Part shown: positions 47,910 through 56,723 of the stretch, in pieces
Layout of the letters: each line of letters opens with the position of its first letter
How positions within the stretch are numbered: the first letter of the stretch is position 1
Assembly: GCA_019359175.1 (NCBI GenBank)
Contig: JAHHHU010000016.1
Coordinates: forward strand, 46,781 to 110,780
Length of the DNA stretch: 64,000 bases
Direction: 5' to 3'
DNA from: Phormidium tanganyikae FI6-MK23
Lineage (GTDB): Bacteria > Cyanobacteriota > Cyanobacteriia > Leptolyngbyales > Leptolyngbyaceae
The notes under the pieces: model-generated
The model's input: only the letters and a program-made list of their open reading frames with translations
The model's database searches: none
Told to the model about the DNA's origin: nothing
Position numbers and translations under genes: made by a program

Positions 47910-49136
47910 ATGACTATACTGCGCGACTGGAGTGGAATCGCGATCGCTGGAATTTTCGCGTGTGCGATTGGCAGCGTAACCCCGATCAATGCGGCTGAAC
48001 GGCAACAACCCGACAAATTCTCCAATCCTTTAGAACTGACAACACCTGACCCCCTGCTTCCTGGTGGCTTAAACCGTCCTTTGTCTGAAGCCGAAAGACA
48101 AACGCTACGAACGGCGCTAGATCAGTTAGACACCGAAGCAAACGCGAAACTACGATCGGGCAATGTTTCCGCTGCGTTTGAGATTTGGAATCGGGAATTA
48201 CGCCTTAGACGAGCGCTTGGGTTCCTCGAAGAAGTGCAGGCTTTGGGGCGAGTGGGTAATGTGGCGTGGGTGCAGAACCAATCGAATCAGGTGAGATTCA
48301 TTACAAATCGGCTTTCAGCCATTCAAACCCAAGTGCAGCAGCCGCTAAAAAATCAGGTGACATTGCCCGATCGAGCGCAGATTCTCCCGACATTGGGAAT
48401 TGCGTTTCAACAAGTGCGATCGCCAGGATTAGCGCTGAAAGTGTATGAGCAGATGTTAACCGAAGCGCGATCGCGTAAAGATGCGATTGCGGAAGTCAAC
48501 TTACTTAATACGATCGGACAATTGCATCTAAGTTGGTTTGATTATCCGAATGCGATCTCGACTTATACCGAACTGCTCGATTTAACGAAAGCGCGGAACG
48601 ATGCTCAAAATGTGGTGCTGAATTTGATGCAGCTTGCCTACACGCATGAGCAAGCAAAACAACCTGCACAAGCCGCGACCTATCAGCAGCAGTTGCTTGA
48701 CATTTATCAGAAGAATCCGCAGCAGGCAGCATTGATCCCAGCGTTGAAGATTCGACAGGGGGATAATCTTGCGGCGAGTAATCAGTTGGATGCCGCAGAA
48801 AGGGCGTATCAGGATGCGTTTCAGCTTGCACAACCGTTATTACAGCTTGCGTATGCGAGTGATGCATTGAGAAAATTGGGCAGTTTGTATCGATCGAATA
48901 ATCGCCTAGATGCAGCGCTGCAAGTTTATGAATATCTCGCGGGAGTTCAGCAGCAGGCTTACGATACGTTTGGCGTGATGGATGCTTTTGATCAAATCGG
49001 ACAGATTCAAGTTCAGCGCAAAGCGATTCCAGAAGCGACGACTGCTTTTCAACAAGGGTTGGAAGTTGCGAAGCAAATTAATTACCGCGTCGATTATTTC
49101 ACCGAACAGATCCAGAAGCTTCAAGCGGCGAAATAA
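47910..49136 (+). CDS. Exported TPR-repeat protein
   Basis: A 408-residue protein with an N-terminal signal (WSGIAIAGIFACAIGSVTPI, cleaved after INAA) and helical repeats of TPR type through most of its length (LGIAFQQVRSPGLALKVYEQ, LLNTIGQLHLSWFDYPNAI, LDAALQVYEYLAGVQQQAYD, IPEATTAFQQGLEVAKQI). It probably acts as a scaffold in periplasm or lumen. The partner is unknown. Its spacing of units is about 38-40 residues, so some are degenerate. Confidence 0.75.
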   Translation: MTILRDWSGIAIAGIFACAIGSVTPINAAERQQPDKFSNPLELTTPDPLLPGGLNRPLSEAERQTLRTALDQLDTEANAKLRSGNVSAAFEIWNRELRLRRALGFLEEVQALGRVGNVAWVQNQSNQVRFITNRLSAIQTQVQQPLKNQVTLPDRAQILPTLGIAFQQVRSPGLALKVYEQMLTEARSRKDAIAEVNLLNTIGQLHLSWFDYPNAISTYTELLDLTKARNDAQNVVLNLMQLAYTHEQAKQPAQAATYQQQLLDIYQKNPQQAALIPALKIRQGDNLAASNQLDAAERAYQDAFQLAQPLLQLAYASDALRKLGSLYRSNNRLDAALQVYEYLAGVQQQAYDTFGVMDAFDQIGQIQVQRKAIPEATTAFQQGLEVAKQINYRVDYFTEQIQKLQAAK

Positions 49137-49177
49137 AAAGTGTGATTGCCGTTGGAGGAATGATTCGCGCTTTTACG

Positions 49178-49447
49178 CTAGCGATCGCCATCCGTTTGTC
49201 GTGGATCTTCATCCGGAGGATGCCATCCTGCCTCAATCCATAGCGTACGGGCTTCTACGATCGAGCGTTCTCCTTGATAGCGATCGTCATTCATATCCAA
49301 TCTGTCGCAAGTCGCCCGACCCATTGGTGTTATTCCAAGAATTCGAGTTCCATCGGCAGTCCAGATAAAATGATCCAAAATGACAGTATTCGCATTGATT
49401 CTCTGCGCGTCGTCGGACAATTGTTTCGTCAGGTCGTTAAGCGTCAT
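49178..49447 (-). CDS. Truncated HNH-endonuclease tail (core missing)
   Basis: An 89-residue protein. From residue 25 it reads DHFIWTADGTRILGITPMGR, ATCDRLDMNDD, then EARTLWIEAGWHPPDED. From memory this is the C-terminal extension that follows the HNH core in a common cyanobacterial endonuclease (its usual text is HF-W-DGT-I-G-T--GRATV--L--N and AGWHPP). Here the first 24 residues (MTLNDLTKQLSDDAQRINAN) replace the entire zinc/HNH core, so it cannot cut DNA. It overlaps the upstream small gene by four bases (ATGA), as the intact pair would. The origin is probably an internal deletion. Confidence 0.55.
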   Translation of the reverse strand: MTLNDLTKQLSDDAQRINANTVILDHFIWTADGTRILGITPMGRATCDRLDMNDDRYQGERSIVEARTLWIEAGWHPPDEDPRQTDGDR

Positions 49448-49680
49448 CCTTGAGCGATTAGACGCGAATTGAGATAGGTGAAAATTCGATCGAGTTCCTG
49501 AATTCCCGTCAATTCCTCTGATTCTTCTGGAGTGAGAGAACCCATCTCATTCTTTTCCAGCAAGGTTTCCAAACGGGATTGCAGCACATCCGTAAAACGA
49601 AATAGACTGAGCTGGTCAACTCTTTCTACTTGAATTCCAGTTTCCAATAATGAGGCTGGATTAATCACCACTTGAACCAT
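49444..49680 (-). CDS. Small protein of an HNH-linked pair
   Basis: A 78-residue acidic helical protein (VQVVINPASLLETGIQVERV, GSLTPEESEELTGIQELDRI, FTYLNSRLIAQG). Similar proteins stand directly before HNH endonuclease genes in cyanobacteria and may be an antitoxin-like partner; that role is inferred from context. ATG at 49680 is chosen over an in-frame ATG at 49848, since AGAGGA lies about eight bases upstream, and the longer version would overlap the neighbouring regulator gene. Confidence 0.65.
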   Translation of the reverse strand: MVQVVINPASLLETGIQVERVDQLSLFRFTDVLQSRLETLLEKNEMGSLTPEESEELTGIQELDRIFTYLNSRLIAQG

Positions 49681-49820
49681 AAACCTGAATCCTCTGCACT
49701 TCGCTTCAGAATTATCTTTACGTATAGAAGGCAAATCTAGTTGCCAATTCAGATACCGCCTTACAAAAGCAAAAGGGCGATCGACAAATGCTCGATCGCC
49801 CTTCTCCAAATTTGTCATAA

Positions 49821-50471
49821 CTACGCCATGCTGTTCTCGATCGCCCAACGTGCCAACTCGGTTCGGTTATGCAACCCAGTTTTACCGAGCATATTACTGA
49901 CGTGACTCTCGATCGTTCTTTGACTCACGTTTAATTCTTCTGCAATCTCGCGATTCGCCATGCCGCGTGCCACGAACTGAACCACCCTTAATTCAGTCGG
50001 CGTTAATTCCACATCAAACGGGACTTGAATCTTCGGTGCATTATCGCCGCCCTTGGAATCTTTATGCTGAATCAAACGAGAAGCCTGCTTCAACGAAGAT
50101 TCCACCTGCGCCACGAGTTCCTCTGGCTCAAACGGCTTCACCATATAAACATCTGCGCCGATGTTCAATCCCTTCACGCGGTCTTGGCTTTGACCTTTTG
50201 CTGAAAGAAACAACACTGGAATCCAGCTTGTCTTGGGATCTTGACGGATATTGCTGACGAGTTGATAGCCATCCATTTCTGGCATCATCACATCGCAAAT
50301 GATCATATCTGGGACATCTTGTTCTAGGACTTCCAGCGCTTCCCGCCCATTTTCTGCGGTCACGACTTCATATCCCCGGAACTCCAGATAATCTTTAACC
50401 AACAGAATTAGGTTAGGGTCATCATCAATCAGCAGCAATCGTCTGTGATTCCCTGAACTGGTTTCCTTCAT
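49821..50471 (-). CDS. LuxR/NarL-type response regulator
   Basis: A 216-residue regulator. The receiver (RLLLIDDDPNLILLVKDYLE; phosphoacceptor Asp in MIICDVMMPEMDG; Thr/Ser in VLFLSAKG; Lys in YMVKPFEPEEL) is linked to a LuxR-type helix-turn-helix (LTPTELRVVQFVARGMANRE, EELNVSQRTIESHVSNMLGK). It resembles the cyanobacterial/plastid Ycf29 group. No kinase is adjacent. It is followed on the same strand by the small HNH-linked gene, but 140 bases later. Confidence 0.9.
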   Translation of the reverse strand: MKETSSGNHRRLLLIDDDPNLILLVKDYLEFRGYEVVTAENGREALEVLEQDVPDMIICDVMMPEMDGYQLVSNIRQDPKTSWIPVLFLSAKGQSQDRVKGLNIGADVYMVKPFEPEELVAQVESSLKQASRLIQHKDSKGGDNAPKIQVPFDVELTPTELRVVQFVARGMANREIAEELNVSQRTIESHVSNMLGKTGLHNRTELARWAIENSMA

Positions 50472-50883
50472 GCTGTGCTACTCGCTCTGCCTGAATCTAA
50501 ATCAACGTTTACACAAATCGACTTCATGACTAAGCTATTCTACGGATTCTGAGAAATCAGAGTCTCGTATTTTGGCTTAATGGTGCTTGTTACTCTGGAT
50601 TACCATACTCGAATTAAATTCAAGAGCTGGAAGAATCCAGATTTCTGTCTGTAGGTCACGAGTCATTATATCCGACTCGTCAAGAAGTTAAACTTTTTTC
50701 AGATGAACTTGAGAGAATTTGGAACAATGGGATTGTAGCAACAGTGTCTATTAGCTACAAATCGAATCTGGCAGTGTTTAAACAAGGACAGAAATTACGC
50801 GGGAGTCATTGGTTTTGGCGATCGTAAAGCGCGAATTCTTCAAGGGTTTGTTGTGTTTCACTCTACTTGGGATTTAGTCTTTT
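50472..50883. other. Intergenic, nothing recognised
   Basis: About 410 bases upstream of the response regulator and downstream of the ferredoxin gene, both on the minus strand. I see no coding frame, tRNA or strong hairpin. It must carry the response-regulator promoter. Confidence 0.5.
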
Positions 50884-51321
50884 TTAGTCAGAAATAATAC
50901 GATCTTCGGGGTTTTCTGAGTTGGTTTTGGGTGCGGGGAGCGGATGTCTCAAGAAAGCAAACTCTTCAACAATTTGATTGGCAATCAAATGTTCTTGGAT
51001 GATGCGTTCGATCACTTCCGGAGTGACGGAATGATACCAAACCCCATCGGGATAGACCACGAGAATCGCTCCACGATCGCAGACTCTCAGACAGTTGGCT
51101 TTGGTGCGAAAGATACAGCTTGGGCGTTCGGGTGTGGGCTGATCGAGTTTGAGTTCGCGCAGGCGTTTCTTTAAATAATCCCAGGCTTCGAGTCCTGCTG
51201 CTTTGCTGGAACAAAGGGGTTTTGTTTGATCGGCGCAGATGAAAAGATGTCGATCGATGCGATCGAGTCCCAGCGTTTGAACACAGCTTGAAAATGAAGA
51301 GTTGAATGCAGTCATAAACAC
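50884..51321 (-). CDS. Thioredoxin-like [2Fe-2S] ferredoxin
   Basis: A 145-residue protein with the thioredoxin-like ferredoxin pattern: [20 protein letters not shown], a middle part [20 protein letters not shown], and [20 protein letters not shown]. The cysteines in [10 protein letters not shown] and CLRVC are the expected cluster ligands. These (2Fe-2S) proteins carry electrons for unknown partners in cyanobacteria. A short acidic tail follows. Divergent from the second GH65 gene, 115 bases away. Confidence 0.88.
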   Translation of the reverse strand: MFMTAFNSSFSSCVQTLGLDRIDRHLFICADQTKPLCSSKAAGLEAWDYLKKRLRELKLDQPTPERPSCIFRTKANCLRVCDRGAILVVYPDGVWYHSVTPEVIERIIQEHLIANQIVEEFAFLRHPLPAPKTNSENPEDRIISD

Positions 51322-51436
51322 ACGAAATACGGAGAGATTACGATCATCGAACTTATGCTGAAAGTCAGATGCAATTAGAACCCTGAAACTGGAGGATGGG
51401 AGTCATCAAATCCCTCTAGAAAGTACCCTCGTTTCA

Positions 51437-53842
51437 ATGCTACATCGTAAACCGATCCACCCGCCGAAGCGTATTTATCCGCACGATCCTTGGCGATGGG
51501 TAGAGACAAAGTTCTATCCGGACTGTCTCGCTCAGATGGAAACGCTGTTTTCGACCGCAAACGGTTACTTAGGGATGCGCGGCGTGTGCGAAGAGGGTGA
51601 TCCCGTGGCGCAAAACGGGACGTTTATCAATGGGTTTTATGAGACTTACGAAATTGAGTATGCCGAAGGAGCTTACGGCTATGCGAAAACCGGACAAACG
51701 ATCGTCAACGTCACAGACAGCAAATTGATCAAGCTGTATGTAGACGACGAGCTATTTTATCTACCGACAGCGAATCTGTTGAAGTTTGAACGGGCGCTGG
51801 ATATGCAGACAGGAACGCTCGATCGAGAAATTGTCTGGGAAACGCCAGCCGGAAAACAGGTTTTAATCCGATCGCGGCGATTGGTGTCTTTTGCTCAACG
51901 TCATGTGGCGGCAATTTCCTACGAAGTGACTTTGCTAAATGCTGAAGCGTCGATCGTAATTTCTTCAGAGGTTCGCTATGAGCCAGAAGGCGGAGAAGGC
52001 AGCAGCGATCCGCGTTTGGCGAAGATTTTTAAGGAGCGCGTTTTACTTCCACAGCAGCATGAAAAGCGCGATCGACGATTGATTCTCAGCCATATGACTC
52101 GGAATAGTGGAATGTCGATCGCGTGTGGTGTGGATCATCAGTTTGAATCAGCGTGTGAGTCCTTCTACAGCAGCGAATGTTTTGAAGACAACGGCAAAGT
52201 TGTTTTTAGCATTGCGGGCAAACCAGGAGAGACCATTCGACTGACCAAATTAATGACCTATCATCATTCGGAGCGATGGTCTAGTCGGGAATTGTGCGAT
52301 CGTGCCGAACGCACGCTCGATCGCACAATGAAACAGGGATTTGATGCGCTACTTATGAGCCAACGTGAATACCTGGATGATTTTTGGTATCGCAGTGATA
52401 TTGAGATTGATGGTGAACCAGAACGTCCGGATGAAACGCCAGAACTATTACAGCAAGTTCTGAGGTTTAATCTGTTTCACATTCTGCAAGCTTCAGCACG
52501 ATCGGAAGGTGTGGGAATTCCAGCAAAAGGATTGACCAGTCATGCCTATGATGGGCACTACTTCTGGGATGCTGAGATTTATGTGATGCCGTTTTTGACT
52601 TACACTGCACCTGCGATCGCAAAAAATCTCATTATGTTTCGCTATCAGATGCTAGACAAAGCTCGGAAGCGAGCGAAAGAAGTGAGTCAAGCGGGGGCAT
52701 TGTTTCCCTGGAGAACGATTAACGGCGAGGAAGCTTCAGCTTACTATGCAGCAGGGACAGCGCAATATCATATTGATGCTGACATTATGTATGCGCTGAG
52801 GAAGTACATCAAAGCGACGCAGGATGAAGAGCTTCTTTGGCAAGCGGGAGCAGAGATGCTAGTAGAAACAGCGCGGATGTGGTTTAGTTTGGGGTTTTTC
52901 TCAGAGCGATCGAACAATCAATTCTGCATCAATGCGGTGACAGGACCCGATGAATACAACACCGTTGTAGATAACAACACCTACACGAATTTGATGGCGA
53001 GAGAGAACCTTTGGTATGCGGCTCAGGTTGTTAGAGAATTGCATGAAAAAAATCGCGATCGCTTTGAAGCATTAGTTGCCAAAACTCAAGTCCAACTCTC
53101 AGAAGCAGATAATTGGCAACGAGCAGCCGATCAAATGTATCTTGCCTTTGATGAGCGGTTAGGAATTCATTTGCAGCACGATGGTTTTCTAGAGCAAGAA
53201 GTTTGGGACTTTGAGAACACACCTGCTGATAAGTATCCTTTGCTGCTTCACTTTCATCCTCTAGTCATCTATCGACATCAGGTGATCAAGCAAGCAGATA
53301 TTGTTTTAGCAATGTTCTTGTTAGGACATGAATTTTCGCGCGAGCAAAAATGGCGGAACTTTGAGTATTACGATCCGCTGACAACAGGGGATTCTTCGCT
53401 TTCGGTGTGCATCCAGAGCATCGTAGCAGCGGAAGTCGGAAAAATGGATCAAGCGATCGACTATGCGCGATATGCAACATTGATGGACTTAGGAAATGTG
53501 GCAGGGAATGTAGAAAATGGTTGTCACATTGCATCAATGGGCGGAACCTGGATGGTTTTGGTGTACGGATTTGCAGGGCTACGAGATTCAAATGGTGGCT
53601 TTGCATTTCATCCAAGGTTGCCAAGAACCTTGAAGCGGATGAAGTTTGCATTGATGTTAAGCGGGCAACGATTGGAGATCGAGATTGTTCAGGGTAAAGC
53701 AACTTACCTGCTGAAAGAAGGAACGAAACTAGAGATCGAGCATCAAGGTGAAACAATCGTTCTCAGTGCAGGAGAACCTGTGTCGATCGAGATTAAATCG
53801 ATCGATAAAGTAGAGACTTGCATCAAGGATCAATCTAGGTGA
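51437..53842 (+). CDS. GH65 family glycosidase/phosphorylase (no fused mutase)
   Basis: An 801-residue GH65 enzyme. N-terminal beta-sandwich (METLFSTANGYLGMRGVCEE), barrel with YDGHYFWDAEIYVMPFL, general-acid Glu in INAVTGPDEYNTVVDNNTY, and the anion-site loop LTTGDSSLSVCIQSIVAAE. It would break an alpha-glucosidic disaccharide by phosphorolysis, or by hydrolysis if the loop (TTGDSSLS) does not bind phosphate. It lacks the C-terminal HAD domain of the enzyme at 27371 and shares only family-level similarity, so the two probably have different substrates. The 3' end overlaps the convergent Uma2 gene by eight bases. Confidence 0.88.
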   Translation: MLHRKPIHPPKRIYPHDPWRWVETKFYPDCLAQMETLFSTANGYLGMRGVCEEGDPVAQNGTFINGFYETYEIEYAEGAYGYAKTGQTIVNVTDSKLIKLYVDDELFYLPTANLLKFERALDMQTGTLDREIVWETPAGKQVLIRSRRLVSFAQRHVAAISYEVTLLNAEASIVISSEVRYEPEGGEGSSDPRLAKIFKERVLLPQQHEKRDRRLILSHMTRNSGMSIACGVDHQFESACESFYSSECFEDNGKVVFSIAGKPGETIRLTKLMTYHHSERWSSRELCDRAERTLDRTMKQGFDALLMSQREYLDDFWYRSDIEIDGEPERPDETPELLQQVLRFNLFHILQASARSEGVGIPAKGLTSHAYDGHYFWDAEIYVMPFLTYTAPAIAKNLIMFRYQMLDKARKRAKEVSQAGALFPWRTINGEEASAYYAAGTAQYHIDADIMYALRKYIKATQDEELLWQAGAEMLVETARMWFSLGFFSERSNNQFCINAVTGPDEYNTVVDNNTYTNLMARENLWYAAQVVRELHEKNRDRFEALVAKTQVQLSEADNWQRAADQMYLAFDERLGIHLQHDGFLEQEVWDFENTPADKYPLLLHFHPLVIYRHQVIKQADIVLAMFLLGHEFSREQKWRNFEYYDPLTTGDSSLSVCIQSIVAAEVGKMDQAIDYARYATLMDLGNVAGNVENGCHIASMGGTWMVLVYGFAGLRDSNGGFAFHPRLPRTLKRMKFALMLSGQRLEIEIVQGKATYLLKEGTKLEIEHQGETIVLSAGEPVSIEIKSIDKVETCIKDQSR

Positions 53843-54401
53843 ATAAAGATGCGATCGACATTCTAAACCCAGGCAACATCGGACTTGTAACTTCATCGCT
53901 TGGAAACAGCGTTGCAACCAGAGCCAGTGCTGCGGATTCTCGACGATAAACTTCCATTTGTTGAGCTTGCCAATCAATAATCCAGTACTCTCGCACGCCT
54001 CGCGTGGAATAGAGGCGAAGTTTGAGTTCGCGATCGCGTCTAACATTCTCCGCACCAGATGAAAGCACTTCCACGACTAATTCTGGTGCAGCGGTCAGAT
54101 GTCCTGCTTGATCTAAACTTGCCGCCAATCTTTCACGGCTAATCCAAACCACATCGGGAATTACATTATCAGCTTCTCCAAAAATCAGTCCGGGGGTAAA
54201 AGATGCTTCTCCTAACTGAGTTTCTAAAGACCACTGTTCGAGTGTTGAATACGATCGACCTGCCGCTTTTTGATGTCCCCAATGTGGCGCACGAGTCACA
54301 AGCAGTTCTCCATCAATGATTTCGTAGCGTCGATCGTCTTGCGGTAGCAATTCTAAATCCGCGATCGTCCAGCGCATTCGCTCAGTTGTCGGTTGATTCA
54401 T
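53835..54401 (-). CDS. Uma2 family (DUF820) endonuclease-like protein
   Basis: A 188-residue Uma2 protein. The blocks are RRYEIIDGELLVTRAPHWGH, VIPDVVWISRERLA, APELVVEVLSSGAENVRRD, the conserved lysine-bearing KLRLYSTRGVREYWIID and QQMEVYRRESAAL. It differs clearly from the copy at 40596-41174, so it is not a recent duplicate. Function unknown. Between a GH65 gene (convergent) and ureC (same strand, 41 bases upstream). Confidence 0.92.
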   Translation of the reverse strand: MNQPTTERMRWTIADLELLPQDDRRYEIIDGELLVTRAPHWGHQKAAGRSYSTLEQWSLETQLGEASFTPGLIFGEADNVIPDVVWISRERLAASLDQAGHLTAAPELVVEVLSSGAENVRRDRELKLRLYSTRGVREYWIIDWQAQQMEVYRRESAALALVATLFPSDEVTSPMLPGFRMSIASLFT

Positions 54402-54442
54402 GCTCCACCTCGCAGATTGGTAATGTAATTTTAGCGAATGAT

Positions 54443-56152
54443 TTAGAACAAAAAGTATCGCTGTGCCATTGGTAGAACAGTCGCAGGTTCGCAGGTTAAT
54501 AGTTCTCCATCTGCTCGAACCTGATAGGTTTCAGAATCCACTTCCATGTGAGGCATCGCATCATTTAGCTTCATATCTCGTTTCGTTAATGTGCGAATTC
54601 CAGAGACGGGAACTAACTGACGTTTGAGATGGAGCGAGTCGAGTCCGCCTTTCTTCAAAGATGCTTGAGAAACAAAAGTCAGAGAAATTGGCGCGATCGC
54701 ATTTCCAAAACTGCCAAACATCGGACGCATATGCACAGGTTGGGGTGTTGGAATACTCGCATTTGCATCACCCATCTGTGCCCAAGCAATCATTCCGCCT
54801 TTGATCACCATTTCCGGCTTGACACCAAACATTGCAGGTCGCCACAAGCAGAGATCGGCTAGCTTTCCAACTTCGATCGACCCGACATGATTCGCAATGC
54901 CATGTGTGATTGCAGGATTGATCGTGTACTTCGCAATGTATCGCTTTGCTCGGAAGTTATCATTACGATCGCTATCTTCCGCCAATGCTCCCCGCTGAAC
55001 TTTCATCTTGTGCCCAGTCTGCCAGGTGCGAATGATCACTTCTCCGATGCGTCCCATTGCTTGGGAGTCAGAGGACAACATACTAAAGGCTCCGAGATCA
55101 TGCAGAATGTCTTCCGCTGCGATCGTTTCTCGTCGAATCCGCGATTCTGCAAAGGCAACATCTTCGGGAATGCTCGGATCAAGATGATGACAGACCATCA
55201 ACATATCCAAGTGTTCATCCAACGTATTCAATGTGTAAGGTCGGGTCGGATTGGTCGAGGACGGCAGAACATTCGCTTCGCCACACACTTTAATGATGTC
55301 TGGAGCGTGTCCGCCGCCTGCGCCTTCAGTATGATAGGTATGGATTACACGATTTTTGAAAGCTGCGATCGTATCTTCCACAAACCCCGCTTCATTCAAG
55401 GTATCGGTGTGGATTGCAACTTGCACATCATACTCATCGGCAACACTTAAACAATTGTCGATCGCGGCAGGAGTCGTTCCCCAATCTTCGTGCAGCTTCA
55501 GTCCCATTACACCCGCTTTAATCTGTTCTTCGAGTGCTTCCGGTTGACTTGCGTTTCCTTTGCCAAGAAAGCCTAAGTTCATCGGGAAAGCTTCAGCCGC
55601 TTGTAGCATCCGATGAATGTACCAAGGGCCAGGGGTGCAAGTGGTTGCATTCGTGCCAGCAGCGGGTCCCGTTCCTCCACCGATCATCGTTGTAATGCCA
55701 GATGCGATCGCGACTTCAATCTGCTGTGGACAGATAAAGTGAATGTGCGTATCAATTCCGCCTGCTGTGAGAATCATGCCTTCTCCAGCGATCGCTTCAG
55801 TTCCGGGGCCAATAATGATCGTTACGTTGTCTTGAATGTAGGGATTGCCAGCTTTCCCGATCGCATGGATTTTCCCATCTTTAATTCCAATATCCGCTTT
55901 CACAATCCCCCACCAATCGAGAATCAGCGCATTGGTAATCACCGCATCAACTGCGCCATCTGCATTGGTAATCGGAGATTGTCCCATACCATCCCGAATC
56001 ACTTTACCGCCGCCGAATTTGACTTCTTCGCCATAGGTTGTGAGATCTTGTTCGACTTCGATGATCAGTTCAGTGTCAGCAAGACGAACTCGATCGCCCA
56101 CAGTCGGGCCAAAGGTTTCGGCATAGGCGCGGCGATTCATGCGATAGCTCAT
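54443..56152 (-). CDS. ureC: Urease alpha subunit
   Basis: A 569-residue catalytic subunit hydrolysing urea to ammonia and carbamate. The nickel-ligand and carbamylated-lysine regions are visible: [34 protein letters not shown] (Lys carbamate) and [18 protein letters not shown]. The flap cysteine region is [20 protein letters not shown], and the family's C-terminal PMAQRYFLF closes it. The other ure genes are not in the window, consistent with scattered urease genes in cyanobacteria. Start at 56152 is standard. Confidence 0.97.
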   Translation of the reverse strand: MSYRMNRRAYAETFGPTVGDRVRLADTELIIEVEQDLTTYGEEVKFGGGKVIRDGMGQSPITNADGAVDAVITNALILDWWGIVKADIGIKDGKIHAIGKAGNPYIQDNVTIIIGPGTEAIAGEGMILTAGGIDTHIHFICPQQIEVAIASGITTMIGGGTGPAAGTNATTCTPGPWYIHRMLQAAEAFPMNLGFLGKGNASQPEALEEQIKAGVMGLKLHEDWGTTPAAIDNCLSVADEYDVQVAIHTDTLNEAGFVEDTIAAFKNRVIHTYHTEGAGGGHAPDIIKVCGEANVLPSSTNPTRPYTLNTLDEHLDMLMVCHHLDPSIPEDVAFAESRIRRETIAAEDILHDLGAFSMLSSDSQAMGRIGEVIIRTWQTGHKMKVQRGALAEDSDRNDNFRAKRYIAKYTINPAITHGIANHVGSIEVGKLADLCLWRPAMFGVKPEMVIKGGMIAWAQMGDANASIPTPQPVHMRPMFGSFGNAIAPISLTFVSQASLKKGGLDSLHLKRQLVPVSGIRTLTKRDMKLNDAMPHMEVDSETYQVRADGELLTCEPATVLPMAQRYFLF

Positions 56153-56291
56153 AGGGCAACCTCGGAAAATTCTCGGTTGTTTATTATCAGATGAATTTGG
56201 CGAAGTTGCCGATCGCTTTAGGATTTTGAAAGGAAGAGCTTAAACTAGAAGCAACCGTTCGAGAAATCTTAAACAGTGAGGTGAACAAAGA

Positions 56292-56609
56292 ATGATGCAG
56301 GCGGGGTTAGGAATTGAGGAGCTTTTGGCGGAAAAGCGATCGCAGATTTTAGAGATTGCAGCACGACAGGGGGCGTTTGATGTCAGAGTTTTTGGCTCAG
56401 TCGCGCGTGGAGAAGCAACCGTAGATAGCGACGTTGATTTTTTGGTGGACTACGATTTGGAGAAAATTACGCCTTGGTTTCCTGGAGGGCTACAAGTTGA
56501 TTTAGAACGGCTCCTGCATCGCAAGGTTGATGTCGCAACGATCGATATGTTGAAAGAATGCGATCGCGCATTCTGCATGACGCAGTGTCGCTATGAGACA
56601 GGATGCTGA
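56292..56609 (+). pseudogene. MNT-type minimal nucleotidyltransferase with altered C-terminus
   Basis: Residues 1 to about 85 match MNT-domain proteins, which AMPylate a HEPN toxin in HEPN/MNT modules: FDVRVFGSVARGEATVDSDV carries the GS and DXD motifs and DFLVDYDLEKITPWFPGG follows. After KVDVATIDMLKE (near 56558) the frame gives an odd end. In the -1 frame the normal ending RILHDAVSL-stop appears at 56594-56596. One indel near 56555-56565 therefore replaces the last residues. The active-site part is intact, so activity is possible. Confidence 0.7.
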
Positions 56610-56622
56610 GCGATCGCGGTAA
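56593..56622 (+). pseudogene. HEPN toxin remnant
   Basis: Overlapping the natural MNT stop (ATGA at 56593-56596) is an ATG followed by RQDAERSR and a stop: the first codons of a typical HEPN toxin (which usually begin MR-DAERL-DIL). The rest of the gene is gone before the Roco gene starts at 56724. The overlap is the usual order in HEPN/MNT pairs. Confidence 0.55.
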
Positions 56623-56723
56623 TGTCGCGGGAAGTCGATCGAGGATTCAGGGTGACGTAAATCTGAGAGATGCCGTGCAGAGGTTCAGGCCGTAACATAG
56701 TCATGAAAAGCTGGTGAGAGAAT

